From the NCBI RefSeq assembly GCF_003581615.1, contig NZ_QXFH01000070.1, forward strand, positions 310,001 to 374,000: DNA of 64,000 nucleotides, written 5' to 3'. A program made the position numbers and the translations under genes. This document shows, piece after piece, positions 46,418-54,242 of this stretch. Each line of letters begins with the position of its first letter. The first letter of the stretch is position 1. The stretch is from Flagellimonas lutimaris (lineage in GTDB: Bacteria > Bacteroidota > Bacteroidia > Flavobacteriales > Flavobacteriaceae). The notes under the pieces are model-generated. The model worked only from the letters and a program-made list of their open reading frames with translations. It was not told where the DNA came from and ran no database searches.

Positions 46418-46903
46418 TTAAAAGAAAATGAGGCTTACTGTTCCTTTCCCGTGTTTTTGAGGCTCCACTTTAGCTTCTGATCTTCCTGCTCTGAGCGACT
46501 TAACTTCATTAAACATACCTCCGGGGATGAACATTCCTCCAGGAATAAACATACCCCCTGGAATTTCCACATCGTCAGGTAAGTATTCTTTTCCCTCATA
46601 TAAGGTTAGTTCAAAGCCTTCTTCAAACTTTAAATCCTTGAGGCTATACCCCGCCTTACTTGATACTAATGCAAAATAGGGCTTGCTCCCAGAAAAGCTT
46701 TTTTCCTTTGAGTTATATCGTTCCATGAACTCTTCGTAGGGCCAAATCCTTTCTATATATTGTTCTTCATGGTTAATTAAGACGGCAACTGCAGATGTTT
46801 CTGTAACATTTGGTGTGTCCTTGTTTTTGTGTTCTTGAAAGTCCTCTTCAGAGGGGGAAAAAAGAACAAAAAGTGTCAGCCAAAAAAGTTTTGTAAGATA
46901 CAT
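46418..46903 (-). CDS. Hypothetical protein with triple IPGGMF repeat
   Basis: A 161-residue protein of unknown function. It has a short hydrophobic N-terminus (LTKLFWLTLFVLFS, about residues 3-16) that is probably a signal peptide. Residues about 31-110 look globular (AVLINHEEQYIERIWPYEEF). Residues about 117-135 hold three consecutive copies of IPGGMF, encoded by three similar 18-base units at 46511-46564. The C-terminus is basic then hydrophobic (GKGTVSLIFF). It is the first gene downstream of the hybrid kinase, separated from it by the 21-base-spaced direct repeats, and stands 54 bases before the OmpA-type gene. Confidence 0.6.
   Translation of the reverse strand: MYLTKLFWLTLFVLFSPSEEDFQEHKNKDTPNVTETSAVAVLINHEEQYIERIWPYEEFMERYNSKEKSFSGSKPYFALVSSKAGYSLKDLKFEEGFELTLYEGKEYLPDDVEIPGGMFIPGGMFIPGGMFNEVKSLRAGRSEAKVEPQKHGKGTVSLIFF
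46511..46564 (-). repeat. Three tandem 18-base repeats inside a gene
   Basis: Units 46511-46528, 46529-46546 and 46547-46564 are near-identical and each encodes IPGGMF. The units differ at a few positions, so the repeat is not brand new. Confidence 0.8.
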
Positions 46904-46967
46904 TTACCTAAGTTTTTGAGATTGTTAGATAAAAGTATCATATGCCCAAAGTGAAGCCGGGGATTTA

Positions 46968-46996
46968 TGTAACAATTATCTGTAGTATTGTAACAA
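46968..46996 (-). promoter_or_regulatory. Direct repeat, probable binding site of the hybrid kinase/AraC regulator
   Basis: On the minus strand TTGTTACA occurs twice (46996-46989 and 46975-46968), with a 21-base period (two helical turns), both preceded by A/T pairs. It lies between the regulator gene and the gene at 46418-46903, 65 bases before the latter's start. Confidence 0.5.
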
Positions 46997-47037
46997 ATTC
47001 TTTTGGATGGCCCACAAATCAAGAATTGACAGCTTAT

Positions 47038-49530
47038 TCAATCCTTTTGCTTTCTAAATTGCGTAGGGCTTAATTTATAGTGTTTCTTAAAAACTTTACT
47101 AAAGTAATTGGCGTCGTTGAAGCCTGTAGAAAATGCAATCTCAGAAATACGGAGGGTAGAATTTTTCAACATTTTCTTGGCCCTGCTCAAACGAGCTCTA
47201 TTTAAATATTCCATAGAGGACATACCACTTACCGCTTTTATTTTTCGGTGAAATTGCATTCTGCTCATTCCTAAATGCTCCGCAAACTGTTCAGCAGTAA
47301 AATCTCCGTTTTCCAATTCTTCTTCCACCACTTCCTTTAATTGTCTTAAAAAACCTTTTTCGGTTGTGTTAAACGTGTTTTCTAAAAATTGGTTTATGTC
47401 GTTTTTGAGATAATACTTTTGCAATAAATTTCTGTTTGACAAAAGAGACTCAATTTTAGCCAGTAACAATTCATTGTTAAAGGGCTTTACCAAATACTCC
47501 TCTGCCCCGCTCCGTATTCCCTTTAATTGGTTTTTATGGTCTGCCCTGGCAGTTAGCAAGATTATTGGAATATGGCTGGTTCTCATATCCTCTTTTAACT
47601 CTTTACTTAATTGGATGCCATCCTTAATAGGCATCATAACATCGCTGATAATTAAATCGGGAACTCTTTCCTTTGCGGTCCTAATTCCCTCCATACCGTT
47701 TTCGGCGGATATTACTTCAAAATATTCTGACAACAAACTGGTCAAAAAAGTAATCATATCCTTATTATCATCTATTACCAGCAATAAGTTCGAATGGGTT
47801 TTGGGAGCTTCTTGGGCAATTGGTGTCTGCTCTTTTATGGGAGGTGCAATAGCTGTAAGGTTGTTTAAAAAGCCTTTTTCTTCTTTTAAATTTTCTTTAT
47901 CATCCCCTGTTTCGACAGGGAGTTTTACCTTAAATGTGGTCCATTCCCCAACTTTACTCTCCAATGTAATGCTACCTTTGTAAAAGTTGACCAATTCGTT
48001 GACAAGTGCTAGACCAATGCCTATTCCTGTTCCTTGATTTTGGTTTATCTGGTAAAACCTATCAAATATTTTTTCTTTTTGGCCCTCTGGAATCCCAACG
48101 CCTGTATTTGTAATGGTTATCTCTAAAATGTTATGTTTCAATACCGAGAAAAAATCCACCTTTTTTCGCTCAGGTGTGTATTTTAAGGCATTGGATAATA
48201 AATTGGATACAATTTTACTTAAAGCGTCTTCATCAAAGATTATTTCAGTCCTTTTTTTCGGAATCTGAGTATGTAGTTCAATCTTTTTTTCCTCCATGGC
48301 AAGTTGAAAAGCCCCAATGGTTTTCGAATAAAAAACATGAAGATCTATTTTGCTCTTTTCTGGTTGATTGTTACTTGATTCAATCTTGGAAATGCCCAGT
48401 AATTGATCTACCAAGCTCAAAAGTCGGTTGGAATTTAACTTTATCATGTTAAAGGCATTTCTGTCCTCAACAGATAAATCCTTCCTTTTAAGTAACCGCT
48501 GTACAGGACCAAGTATTAAGGTAATGGGAGTTCTAAATTCATGGGAAACGTTTGCAAAAAAATTAGCTTTTATCTCCCTTTCCTTCTCGAGCAATTCATT
48601 TTTTATTTTTAAATCAGAGGTCCGTTCTTCTACCAAATGGGTCAATTCTTCATTTAATTGGCGGCTGACCTCCTCATTTTTTTTGAGTTGGCGGATATAT
48701 TTCCCTTTTACATCATCCTTTTCCTTTTCGATTAGGTTAAACTTGTAGCCCAATCCCAATGCGAAGCAAATCATTTCCAAAAAAACTCCCAATTGAGAGG
48801 AATTAAAGGTGTAGAATCCGTACAGCACATGTGTGGTCAATGTTTCATCATATGTTAAGCTACTCGCACTGTATACCCCAATTATGGAAAATGTAAATAG
48901 GAATATATTGCTCCACAGGATATAGTGCCTGATTCTGGATTTAATTATAAAAAAGGCTTTTATTAGTGCTGCTAATGTATAAGCGTGCATCGGCAGTGTC
49001 AGGTAACTTTTGATATTCCTGACACCTTCAAAATCGTGTGTGAACAGGGTGTATACAATAAGCCCAAGGCCAACAATAACAAAGACTGTTGAAAAGACAT
49101 CCAATCTTTTGGCAAAAGGCACTGAATATTTTCGAATCTCAGCGAACACATTAATAAACCTCACGTAGATAGCGGTCATTATCAAGAGCAAAGGAATCAA
49201 TAAGTGATTGTGGAGTTCATAGGAAGAATCCAAAATGTCAAAACGGACCACTTCATCTATACGTAACAAGAAATAAAAGGTAAATACCAACAAATAAATT
49301 CCATATAGCAGGTAATCTCTCTTCCTGTTCTGAATAAACAAAAGAAACATATAAACTCCCATGACCAGAAAAGAACCGATAAATAAAAAGGAGGTGACTA
49401 TTGCTTTTGTTGCGTTTCTATAGGCTTCATATGAAACCGTGGTTTCTTGAGATACCTGTCCAAATAAGGTAAAACCACAGATTAGCACAAAAAACAGAAC
49501 AAGAACTTTTCTTTTGAGGTTACTAGTCAA
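47038..49530 (-). CDS. Hybrid two-component sensor/regulator with AraC-type DNA-binding domain
   Basis: An 830-residue one-protein signalling chain. Signal-like N-terminus, then a seven-helix 7TMR-DISM region (about 45-260), a coiled coil (about 262-310), histidine kinase with NVSHEFRTPITLILGP (His about 332), ATPase boxes TNTGVGIPEGQ and GTGIGIGLALVNEL, a receiver domain with Asp in LIISDVMMPIKDG (about 625) and a C-terminal AraC-type helix-turn-helix (about 730-830, with LRISEIAFSTGFNDANYFSKV split motif). Such proteins regulate neighbouring genes directly. The start codon is TTG (complement of 49528-49530); an in-frame stop lies upstream and no ATG precedes the first helix. Confidence 0.93.
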   Translation of the reverse strand: MTSNLKRKVLVLFFVLICGFTLFGQVSQETTVSYEAYRNATKAIVTSFLFIGSFLVMGVYMFLLFIQNRKRDYLLYGIYLLVFTFYFLLRIDEVVRFDILDSSYELHNHLLIPLLLIMTAIYVRFINVFAEIRKYSVPFAKRLDVFSTVFVIVGLGLIVYTLFTHDFEGVRNIKSYLTLPMHAYTLAALIKAFFIIKSRIRHYILWSNIFLFTFSIIGVYSASSLTYDETLTTHVLYGFYTFNSSQLGVFLEMICFALGLGYKFNLIEKEKDDVKGKYIRQLKKNEEVSRQLNEELTHLVEERTSDLKIKNELLEKEREIKANFFANVSHEFRTPITLILGPVQRLLKRKDLSVEDRNAFNMIKLNSNRLLSLVDQLLGISKIESSNNQPEKSKIDLHVFYSKTIGAFQLAMEEKKIELHTQIPKKRTEIIFDEDALSKIVSNLLSNALKYTPERKKVDFFSVLKHNILEITITNTGVGIPEGQKEKIFDRFYQINQNQGTGIGIGLALVNELVNFYKGSITLESKVGEWTTFKVKLPVETGDDKENLKEEKGFLNNLTAIAPPIKEQTPIAQEAPKTHSNLLLVIDDNKDMITFLTSLLSEYFEVISAENGMEGIRTAKERVPDLIISDVMMPIKDGIQLSKELKEDMRTSHIPIILLTARADHKNQLKGIRSGAEEYLVKPFNNELLLAKIESLLSNRNLLQKYYLKNDINQFLENTFNTTEKGFLRQLKEVVEEELENGDFTAEQFAEHLGMSRMQFHRKIKAVSGMSSMEYLNRARLSRAKKMLKNSTLRISEIAFSTGFNDANYFSKVFKKHYKLSPTQFRKQKD

Positions 49531-49810
49531 AATAATTGCTTTACTTATGTCTGGTCAATACCAAATATATGTTTATCAACTTAATAATGACGATTTCATG
49601 TTGATTTTAAGTCTATTACAAGAATAGAAAATAGTGAAGTTTCCCCAATCAAGCAAAGGCTAGAGTCGGAAAGTTTAATGAACATAAAAAATAAATGAGA
49701 AAAGTAATTGGATATTGCTTAACACAAGCCATGCAAACAATACTAAATAGTTGTTATACGAAACCAGGGAAAGTTTTTAAAAAAGAACAACTCGGCACTG
49801 GCATAGAACC

Positions 49811-50425
49811 CTATTCATCTACAAGTTCCATGTCCCGTTTTTCACGTTTAAAAACGATAACAAGAAAAAGTATTCCAATAATAATCAAGAACACAATTTC
49901 TATTCGAGATAACATCTGATTCATGCCTAAAGACCTTTTGGAACGCTGCGTCAACTGCCTGCCTTCCGAAAGCTGTACCTCCGCAAGTTCGTCAAGGTTT
50001 CTGCTAATACTGTTCAGCACGGAAACAATTTCTTTTTTTGAGCTATCATTTTTGGCATGGTTGGTCTCCAAGGTTTTAAGTTCCTTATAGTTTTCCTTCA
50101 AATTTGTTAAGAATAGTGACTCCTCCCGAGTCAAGTCGGTCCTCTCAAAATCCGCCAGAATGTTTTTTATCTCAGGATATTGTGGAATTGCTTTATTATT
50201 CAATGTGTTGTTGGCCAAATACAATTCTTTTTTGTGAAACAGATTGTTCAGCGTGTAAATGTATTCTTGGACCACCAAGCGGTCCTCAAAAACCGAATCC
50301 ACGCCATGCTCTACTGTAGAAAAATTTCGGTTGTTCAGCCGATTGGATGCAAGAACCAATAAAAATGCTGCCGCAAGTATAAAACCTGCATGAATACGTT
50401 GCTTTATTGTTCTCATATTTAGCAT
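49811..50425 (-). CDS. Membrane protein with four-helix-bundle sensor-like domain
   Basis: A 204-residue protein with TM1 (about 12-28, AGFILAAAFLLVLAS), an extracytoplasmic helical domain (about 29-170) and TM2 (about 175-195, IEVIFLII region), with a short charged cytoplasmic tail (VFKREKRDMELVDE). The layout, with long helices and conserved spacing, is like the 4HB_MCP/CHASE3 ligand-binding domains of chemoreceptors and kinases, but no output domain follows. It may therefore sense or transmit together with the neighbouring two-component system. An alternative start is the ATG three codons later. A GG-N10-GC sigma-54-like site lies at 50503-50516. Confidence 0.75.
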   Translation of the reverse strand: MLNMRTIKQRIHAGFILAAAFLLVLASNRLNNRNFSTVEHGVDSVFEDRLVVQEYIYTLNNLFHKKELYLANNTLNNKAIPQYPEIKNILADFERTDLTREESLFLTNLKENYKELKTLETNHAKNDSSKKEIVSVLNSISRNLDELAEVQLSEGRQLTQRSKRSLGMNQMLSRIEIVFLIIIGILFLVIVFKREKRDMELVDE

Positions 50426-50502
50426 CCTTTTTGGGTTTTTAAATGAAAGGGGGCAGTTGTTAGTATATGAAATAAAAAAATTCTAGGAAACAAATCCGCC
50501 CA

Positions 50503-50516
50503 GCCATTAGCTAACC
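50503..50516 (-). promoter_or_regulatory. Weak sigma-54-like site before the four-helix-bundle gene
   Basis: GG and GC with exactly ten bases between, within TGGTTAGCTAATGGCT on the minus strand. The invariant pairs and one flanking T match, but the rest of the -24 box does not. Confidence 0.3.
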
Positions 50517-50569
50517 ATTCTAATTGAGCAAACCTAAATGCTTTAAGCTGAGCGGAACTCATTAATCAA

Positions 50570-50929
50570 TTATAGTACACTTAACTCGCCAGACTCAAGT
50601 GCTTCTTTTAAATCTGCCTTAACAACTGGGTGACTGTTAAAGAATCTTTTACCGTCGGTCTTTTTGATTTTTACCACTACGGTACCGTCTTTTTTCTCTT
50701 TAATGTCAGTTACCACAACTTTGTTGCCTACCACTCTTTTATAATTGGCTATGCCGCCTTTTTTAATGATGAAGTTGGCTCTTGGAAAATCAATGTGTTT
50801 GAACTTGGGTGCGTCGGGACGACCAATTTCCAAAACATCGCCGACTTTTACATCTTGAGGGTTTGCGTTTTGTGCATTGATATTTGTGGTTGCCACCACG
50901 AACAGAAGTGCTAAAATTATTTTTCTCAT
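50570..50929 (-). CDS. Small exported hypothetical protein
   Basis: A 119-residue protein with a clear signal peptide (about 1-19, ILALLFVVATTNINAQ) and a beta-rich mature part (VGDVLEIGRPDAPKFKHIDF, then NYKRVVGNKVVVTDI). The repeated K/V strands suggest a small secreted beta-barrel or SH3-like domain. I recognise a related family of short Flavobacteriaceae proteins but no function. It follows the Gre/Rnk-like gene by 42 bases without its own promoter and should share its sigma-54 promoter. Confidence 0.7.
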   Translation of the reverse strand: MRKIILALLFVVATTNINAQNANPQDVKVGDVLEIGRPDAPKFKHIDFPRANFIIKKGGIANYKRVVGNKVVVTDIKEKKDGTVVVKIKKTDGKRFFNSHPVVKADLKEALESGELSVL

Positions 50930-50971
50930 AATTATATATTTAAGGTTTAAAATTAATTTTCATGTGTTTTT

Positions 50972-51388
50972 CTATAAATCAAAACTGGATGATAACTGGT
51001 GCGACTGTTCCACACCGACTATCTTAAAGGATTGAACATCTGATGGGAACCCGAGTTGAATTTGATCGTCCACCGCAAGTCCGACCAAGCTGGCCCCTAG
51101 GGTACTTACCACAGATATCATGTTCTGTTTAAGATCATTGCGGGTTGATGCAACCAATTGAAAACTTTGTCGTGATCCCTTCATAAATTCCACCGTAACC
51201 TTAGAGTTCAACCGAACCACATCGTCGGGCATGTCGGATTCATCTTCCACTAAAGCATTGTCAATCCTATCGCCCAACTGTTCCAAGGCATCTTTATGGG
51301 CATAATCCTCATAGAACCTATGGAAGTTTAGTATTCTTTTCAGCGTTAGGTAATCCTTTTTTTCCATGATCAGGCTTCCGTATTTCAT
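50972..51388 (-). CDS. Gre/Rnk-domain-like protein under sigma-54 control
   Basis: A 138-residue soluble protein. Residues about 5-60 are helical and charged (EKKDYLTLKRILNFHRFYED), and residues about 62-135 resemble the GreA/GreB C-terminal FKBP-like domain (LNSKVTVEFMKGSRQSFQLV, ISVVSTLGASLVGLAVDDQI, PSDVQSFKIVGVEQS). The arrangement with a short helical N-part is like Rnk, the regulator of nucleoside diphosphate kinase, which binds RNA polymerase without the Gre coiled coil. I chose ATG 51388; an in-frame TTG lies two codons upstream. A perfect -24/-12 promoter stands before it, and the sigma-54 regulator gene ends 200 bases upstream. Confidence 0.8.
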   Translation of the reverse strand: MKYGSLIMEKKDYLTLKRILNFHRFYEDYAHKDALEQLGDRIDNALVEDESDMPDDVVRLNSKVTVEFMKGSRQSFQLVASTRNDLKQNMISVVSTLGASLVGLAVDDQIQLGFPSDVQSFKIVGVEQSHQLSSSFDL

Positions 51389-51449
51389 TTCCAATTCTTA
51401 ACGGACGGGACACTAAAAATCAGCATCCCAGTATTTTCTCCATATAAAG

Positions 51450-51464
51450 GCAAAGCCTGTGCCA
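51450..51464 (-). promoter_or_regulatory. Sigma-54 (-24/-12) promoter
   Basis: On the minus strand TGGCAC (51464-51459), five bases, TTGC (51453-51450): a complete match to the sigma-54 consensus. The transcript would start near 51439, about 50 bases before the Gre/Rnk-like gene. Confidence 0.85.
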
Positions 51465-51475
51465 CTTGAGAAAAA

Positions 51476-51508
51476 ATTATCAAATCAAAATTGTAAAAAT
51501 TTGATAAT
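51476..51508. promoter_or_regulatory. Perfect inverted repeat upstream of the sigma-54 promoter, likely activator site
   Basis: ATTATCAAAT (51476-51485) and ATTTGATAAT (51499-51508) with a 13-base spacer. A further TATCAAAT stands at 51531-51538. The palindrome is centred near -53, close for an enhancer but on the correct side. Confidence 0.6.
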
Positions 51509-51552
51509 CAGTTTATTAAATATATTTTTGTATCAAATAAAAGAGAATGGGT

Positions 51553-51588
51553 CCGGGTAATTTTTACCCGGTCGGGGCGAAACGCCCC
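51553..51588. terminator. Two tandem hairpins after the sigma-54 regulator gene
   Basis: CCGGGTAA/TTACCCGG (51553-51560 and 51564-51571, 3-base loop) is followed by GGGGCG/CGCCCC (51574-51579 and 51583-51588, 3-base loop). They stand just behind the regulator gene on its strand. No strong T-run follows, so a stabilising or attenuating role is also possible. Confidence 0.55.
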
Positions 51589-51593
51589 AGTAA

Positions 51594-52919
51594 TTACTTC
51601 AATTTTTCGCGCAGTGTTTTACGGTTGATTCCCAAAATCTCAGCAGCTTTGGTCTTGTTGCCATGGGTGGAAAGTAGCACTTCTTGAATATATTCCTTTT
51701 CTTTTTCCTGAAGTGTTTTAAAGCCCTTTTGTGGGAAGTCGATTTTATATTTTAGTTGGTCCGGAAGATGTTCCAAAGTGATTGTACCATCACACATGAT
51801 CACAGCACGCTGCACCACATTTTCCAGCTCGCGTATATTGCCTGGCCAAGAATATCTTTGTAAAACTTCAAGGGCACCATCGGCAATGCGGACAAAACGG
51901 TCTTTGTACTCAATTCCGTATTTATGCATAAACTTGCGCACTAACAAAGGAATGTCGGAGGAGCGTTCCCTAAGCGGTGGTACATCAACAGTAACAACCG
52001 AAAGGCGATAGAAAAGATCTTCCCTAAATGTTTTTTTTTGTATCAGTTCTTCCAAATCACTATTGGTGGCAGCAATGACACGAACGTCCAATTTTTCAGG
52101 TTTTTGAGAACCTATTTTGGTGACTTCCTTTTCTTGGAGCACGCGTAGCAATCTGTTTTGAACGGGTAAAGGGGCATTTCCTATTTCGTCCAAAAAAATA
52201 GTGCCCTTGTGCGCCGCCTGAAAAAAGCCATCACGATTCTCGTTGGCGCCGGTAAAAGCACCTTTGGTGTAGCCAAAAAGTTCGGCTTCCAACAGATTCT
52301 CGGGAATGGCACCACAGTTCACCGCGATAAAGGGAGCTCGAGAGAACTTACCCGAGTAATGAATAGACCTTGCCACTAGCTCCTTTCCTGTTCCACTTTC
52401 CCCGCGTACCAAAACCGTAGCTCGATTATCTTTTACCCGATCAATGATCTCGGTGACTTTTTGGAAGGCTTCTGAATTTCCGATCATATCGGAATACCCG
52501 TTGGTGGCCACAGGTTTTACGGGCGGTGTTTTAAAGGTTTCCTTGGCTTCTTTGCTGGCCAGTGCTTTTTTCACAGCCAGTTCCAGTTCAGCTTTGGTAA
52601 AAGGTTTGGTCAAATAATCCGTTGCACCGTGTTTAATAACACTCGACGCATCTTCTACCGATGGAAATCCCGTTACTACCAACTTAGGCATGTTGGGAAA
52701 ATGTTCCGCCACATATTTCACCAATTCCAACCCATCGATCTCAGGCATATTAATGTCCGTCACCAATAAGTCTATCTCGGTATCCTTTAAAATATATAGC
52801 GCCTCCTTCACCGAAACAGCCTTGTAGGTGTGGTAATCCATCGATTTTAAGTGCCGTTGCAGCAGTTCCAAAATATCGATATCGTCATCGACGAGCAATA
52901 TGTTTTCCTTTTTCAACAA
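51594..52919 (-). CDS. Sigma-54-dependent response regulator (NtrC family), canonical
   Basis: A 441-residue activator. Receiver domain (about 1-120) with LLVDDDIDILELL and phospho-Asp in LLVTDINMPEIDG (about 55); AAA+ domain (about 145-375) with Walker A GESGTGKELVA (about 174), the intact sigma-54 contact loop GAFTGA, Walker B-like IFLDEIGNAP; C-terminal helix-turn-helix GNKTKAAEILGINRKTLREKLK, trailing to the end. The start is TTG (complement of 52917-52919): an in-frame stop lies upstream and no ATG precedes the receiver. It follows its kinase gene by 5 bases. The -24/-12 promoter and palindrome behind it mark its likely target. Confidence 0.94.
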   Translation of the reverse strand: MLKKENILLVDDDIDILELLQRHLKSMDYHTYKAVSVKEALYILKDTEIDLLVTDINMPEIDGLELVKYVAEHFPNMPKLVVTGFPSVEDASSVIKHGATDYLTKPFTKAELELAVKKALASKEAKETFKTPPVKPVATNGYSDMIGNSEAFQKVTEIIDRVKDNRATVLVRGESGTGKELVARSIHYSGKFSRAPFIAVNCGAIPENLLEAELFGYTKGAFTGANENRDGFFQAAHKGTIFLDEIGNAPLPVQNRLLRVLQEKEVTKIGSQKPEKLDVRVIAATNSDLEELIQKKTFREDLFYRLSVVTVDVPPLRERSSDIPLLVRKFMHKYGIEYKDRFVRIADGALEVLQRYSWPGNIRELENVVQRAVIMCDGTITLEHLPDQLKYKIDFPQKGFKTLQEKEKEYIQEVLLSTHGNKTKAAEILGINRKTLREKLK

Positions 52920-52924
52920 AGCGT

Positions 52925-54016
52925 TTACTTTTTAGGGAATTTCAATGTAAAGATAGTGCCTGCTGGGGTATTCGGGGTAACTGCAATGCTGCCTTGGTGG
53001 CTCTGCACAATGCCGTGCACCACGCTAAGTCCCAATCCAGACCCTTCACCCACGGGTTTGGTGGTAAAAAAGGGGTCAAAAATATGTGCTTTAGATTCTT
53101 CAGGGATTCCAGGACCTTGGTCGGCAATTTTTAGGATGATATTTTGCTTTTCGACACCAAGAGAAACGGAAATAGTGCTTTTTGGCGGTGCAAAATAGAT
53201 GGCGTTTACAATTAGGTTGAAGACCACTTGGGTCAATTGGATTTTATCTATACGAAGTTCAATGGTATCTTCAGAATGTTCAAAGTCACAAGAGACGTCA
53301 TTCTGGCGCAAGGTAGTCCGCAACATATTGATAGCTTCCTCTATCACTTCCACTACGTTGATGACTTCCCTTGTTTCGGGCATTTCGCAGGCAAAAAACA
53401 TCAGTTTTTTGACCACTTCCCTTGAAAATATGGTGTTCGTGATGATTTTGTCCAAATCCTTGAGAGCTTGTGGATCATCACTGATATGTTCCTGTAAAAG
53501 CTCGGTAAACCCCAGGATGTTAGCTAAAGGTGTATTGAGCTCGTGAGCAATACCTGCGGTAATTTCTCCTAATATCCGAAGCCTGTCGGATTGTTCCACT
53601 TGTCGGCGGATGTGTTCTTCCTTTTCTTTGATTTCCTTACGTTCCAAGAGATTGCCCACTTTAAGGCACACATTGTCCAGCAGTTGTTGCTCTTCCTCCA
53701 AAAAGTCCTTGAGTTGGTACTTGGGAGACGGATACCCAACTTTTATCTCACCCTTTGGTTTGTTGAACACGGTAATGACTGATTCCAAAAACACGTAGCC
53801 TTCCCCTTTCTCCTCTGTCTTGATGAAGTAATCTGGGGTGGAAAGAACCACATAAGTTTCCTCGTCGAACTGCCAAGCGCGCTCCAAGCATTGCACAATA
53901 CCAAGCAGTGCAGTTTCCATATCATCGTAATCGCAGTTGACAATCAATGAAGTAACCTCGTACAAACAGGTAAGTTCCTTGATGCGTTCCTTGAGCTTTT
54001 GTTCGGCGGTGAGCAT
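52925..54016 (-). CDS. Cytosolic sensor histidine kinase
   Basis: A 363-residue kinase without membrane segments. Residues about 1-145 form a GAF-like sensory domain preceded by a coiled coil (EQKLKERIKELTCLYEV), followed by the phospho-acceptor motif ITAGIAHELNTPLANILG (His about 167) and the ATPase domain: N box LIVNAIYFAP (about 265), G1 ADQGPGIPEES, G2 GSGLGLSVVHGI. It must sense an internal signal. The two-component pair follows a promoter at 54034-54062, and the leader carries an unusual AAAGGAG stretch 6 bases before the ATG, resembling a Shine-Dalgarno sequence. Confidence 0.92.
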   Translation of the reverse strand: MLTAEQKLKERIKELTCLYEVTSLIVNCDYDDMETALLGIVQCLERAWQFDEETYVVLSTPDYFIKTEEKGEGYVFLESVITVFNKPKGEIKVGYPSPKYQLKDFLEEEQQLLDNVCLKVGNLLERKEIKEKEEHIRRQVEQSDRLRILGEITAGIAHELNTPLANILGFTELLQEHISDDPQALKDLDKIITNTIFSREVVKKLMFFACEMPETREVINVVEVIEEAINMLRTTLRQNDVSCDFEHSEDTIELRIDKIQLTQVVFNLIVNAIYFAPPKSTISVSLGVEKQNIILKIADQGPGIPEESKAHIFDPFFTTKPVGEGSGLGLSVVHGIVQSHQGSIAVTPNTPAGTIFTLKFPKK

Positions 54017-54033
54017 GTTGTTCTCCTTTGTAG

Positions 54034-54062
54034 CAAATTAGTGAATTCTTGGTGTTTGGCAA
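54034..54062 (-). promoter_or_regulatory. Probable promoter of the cytosolic kinase gene
   Basis: On the minus strand TTG (54062-54060), 19 bases, then TAATTTG (54040-54034), one base shorter than TAnnTTTG. It is 18 bases before the ATG and behind the terminator at 54079-54103. Confidence 0.45.
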
Positions 54063-54078
54063 TTATCTTTCAAAATGC

Positions 54079-54103
54079 AAAAAAACTGGTCTATTATACC
54101 AGG
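54079..54103 (-). terminator. Intrinsic terminator of the 778-residue gene
   Basis: On the minus strand CTGGT (54102-54098), a 7-base loop, ACCAG (54090-54086), then seven T (54085-54079). It separates the gene at 54243-56579 from the kinase unit. Confidence 0.65.
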
Positions 54104-54242
54104 ATCGCCAGAAGCCTGAGCTTATCAAAAAAACAGCCGCATTATAAAACATTAAAGTATTAGGGTTTTAAATACTGGTTTATAGTGGATCGCGCGAAAA
54201 GAATGCTTTTAAAGACTTGTATCAGGCTTTTTCTAAATTTTC

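Noticed and set aside
49695..49919. Small plus-strand open frame next to the four-helix-bundle gene
   Set aside because: Half of it is antisense to that gene and there is no promoter or family resemblance.
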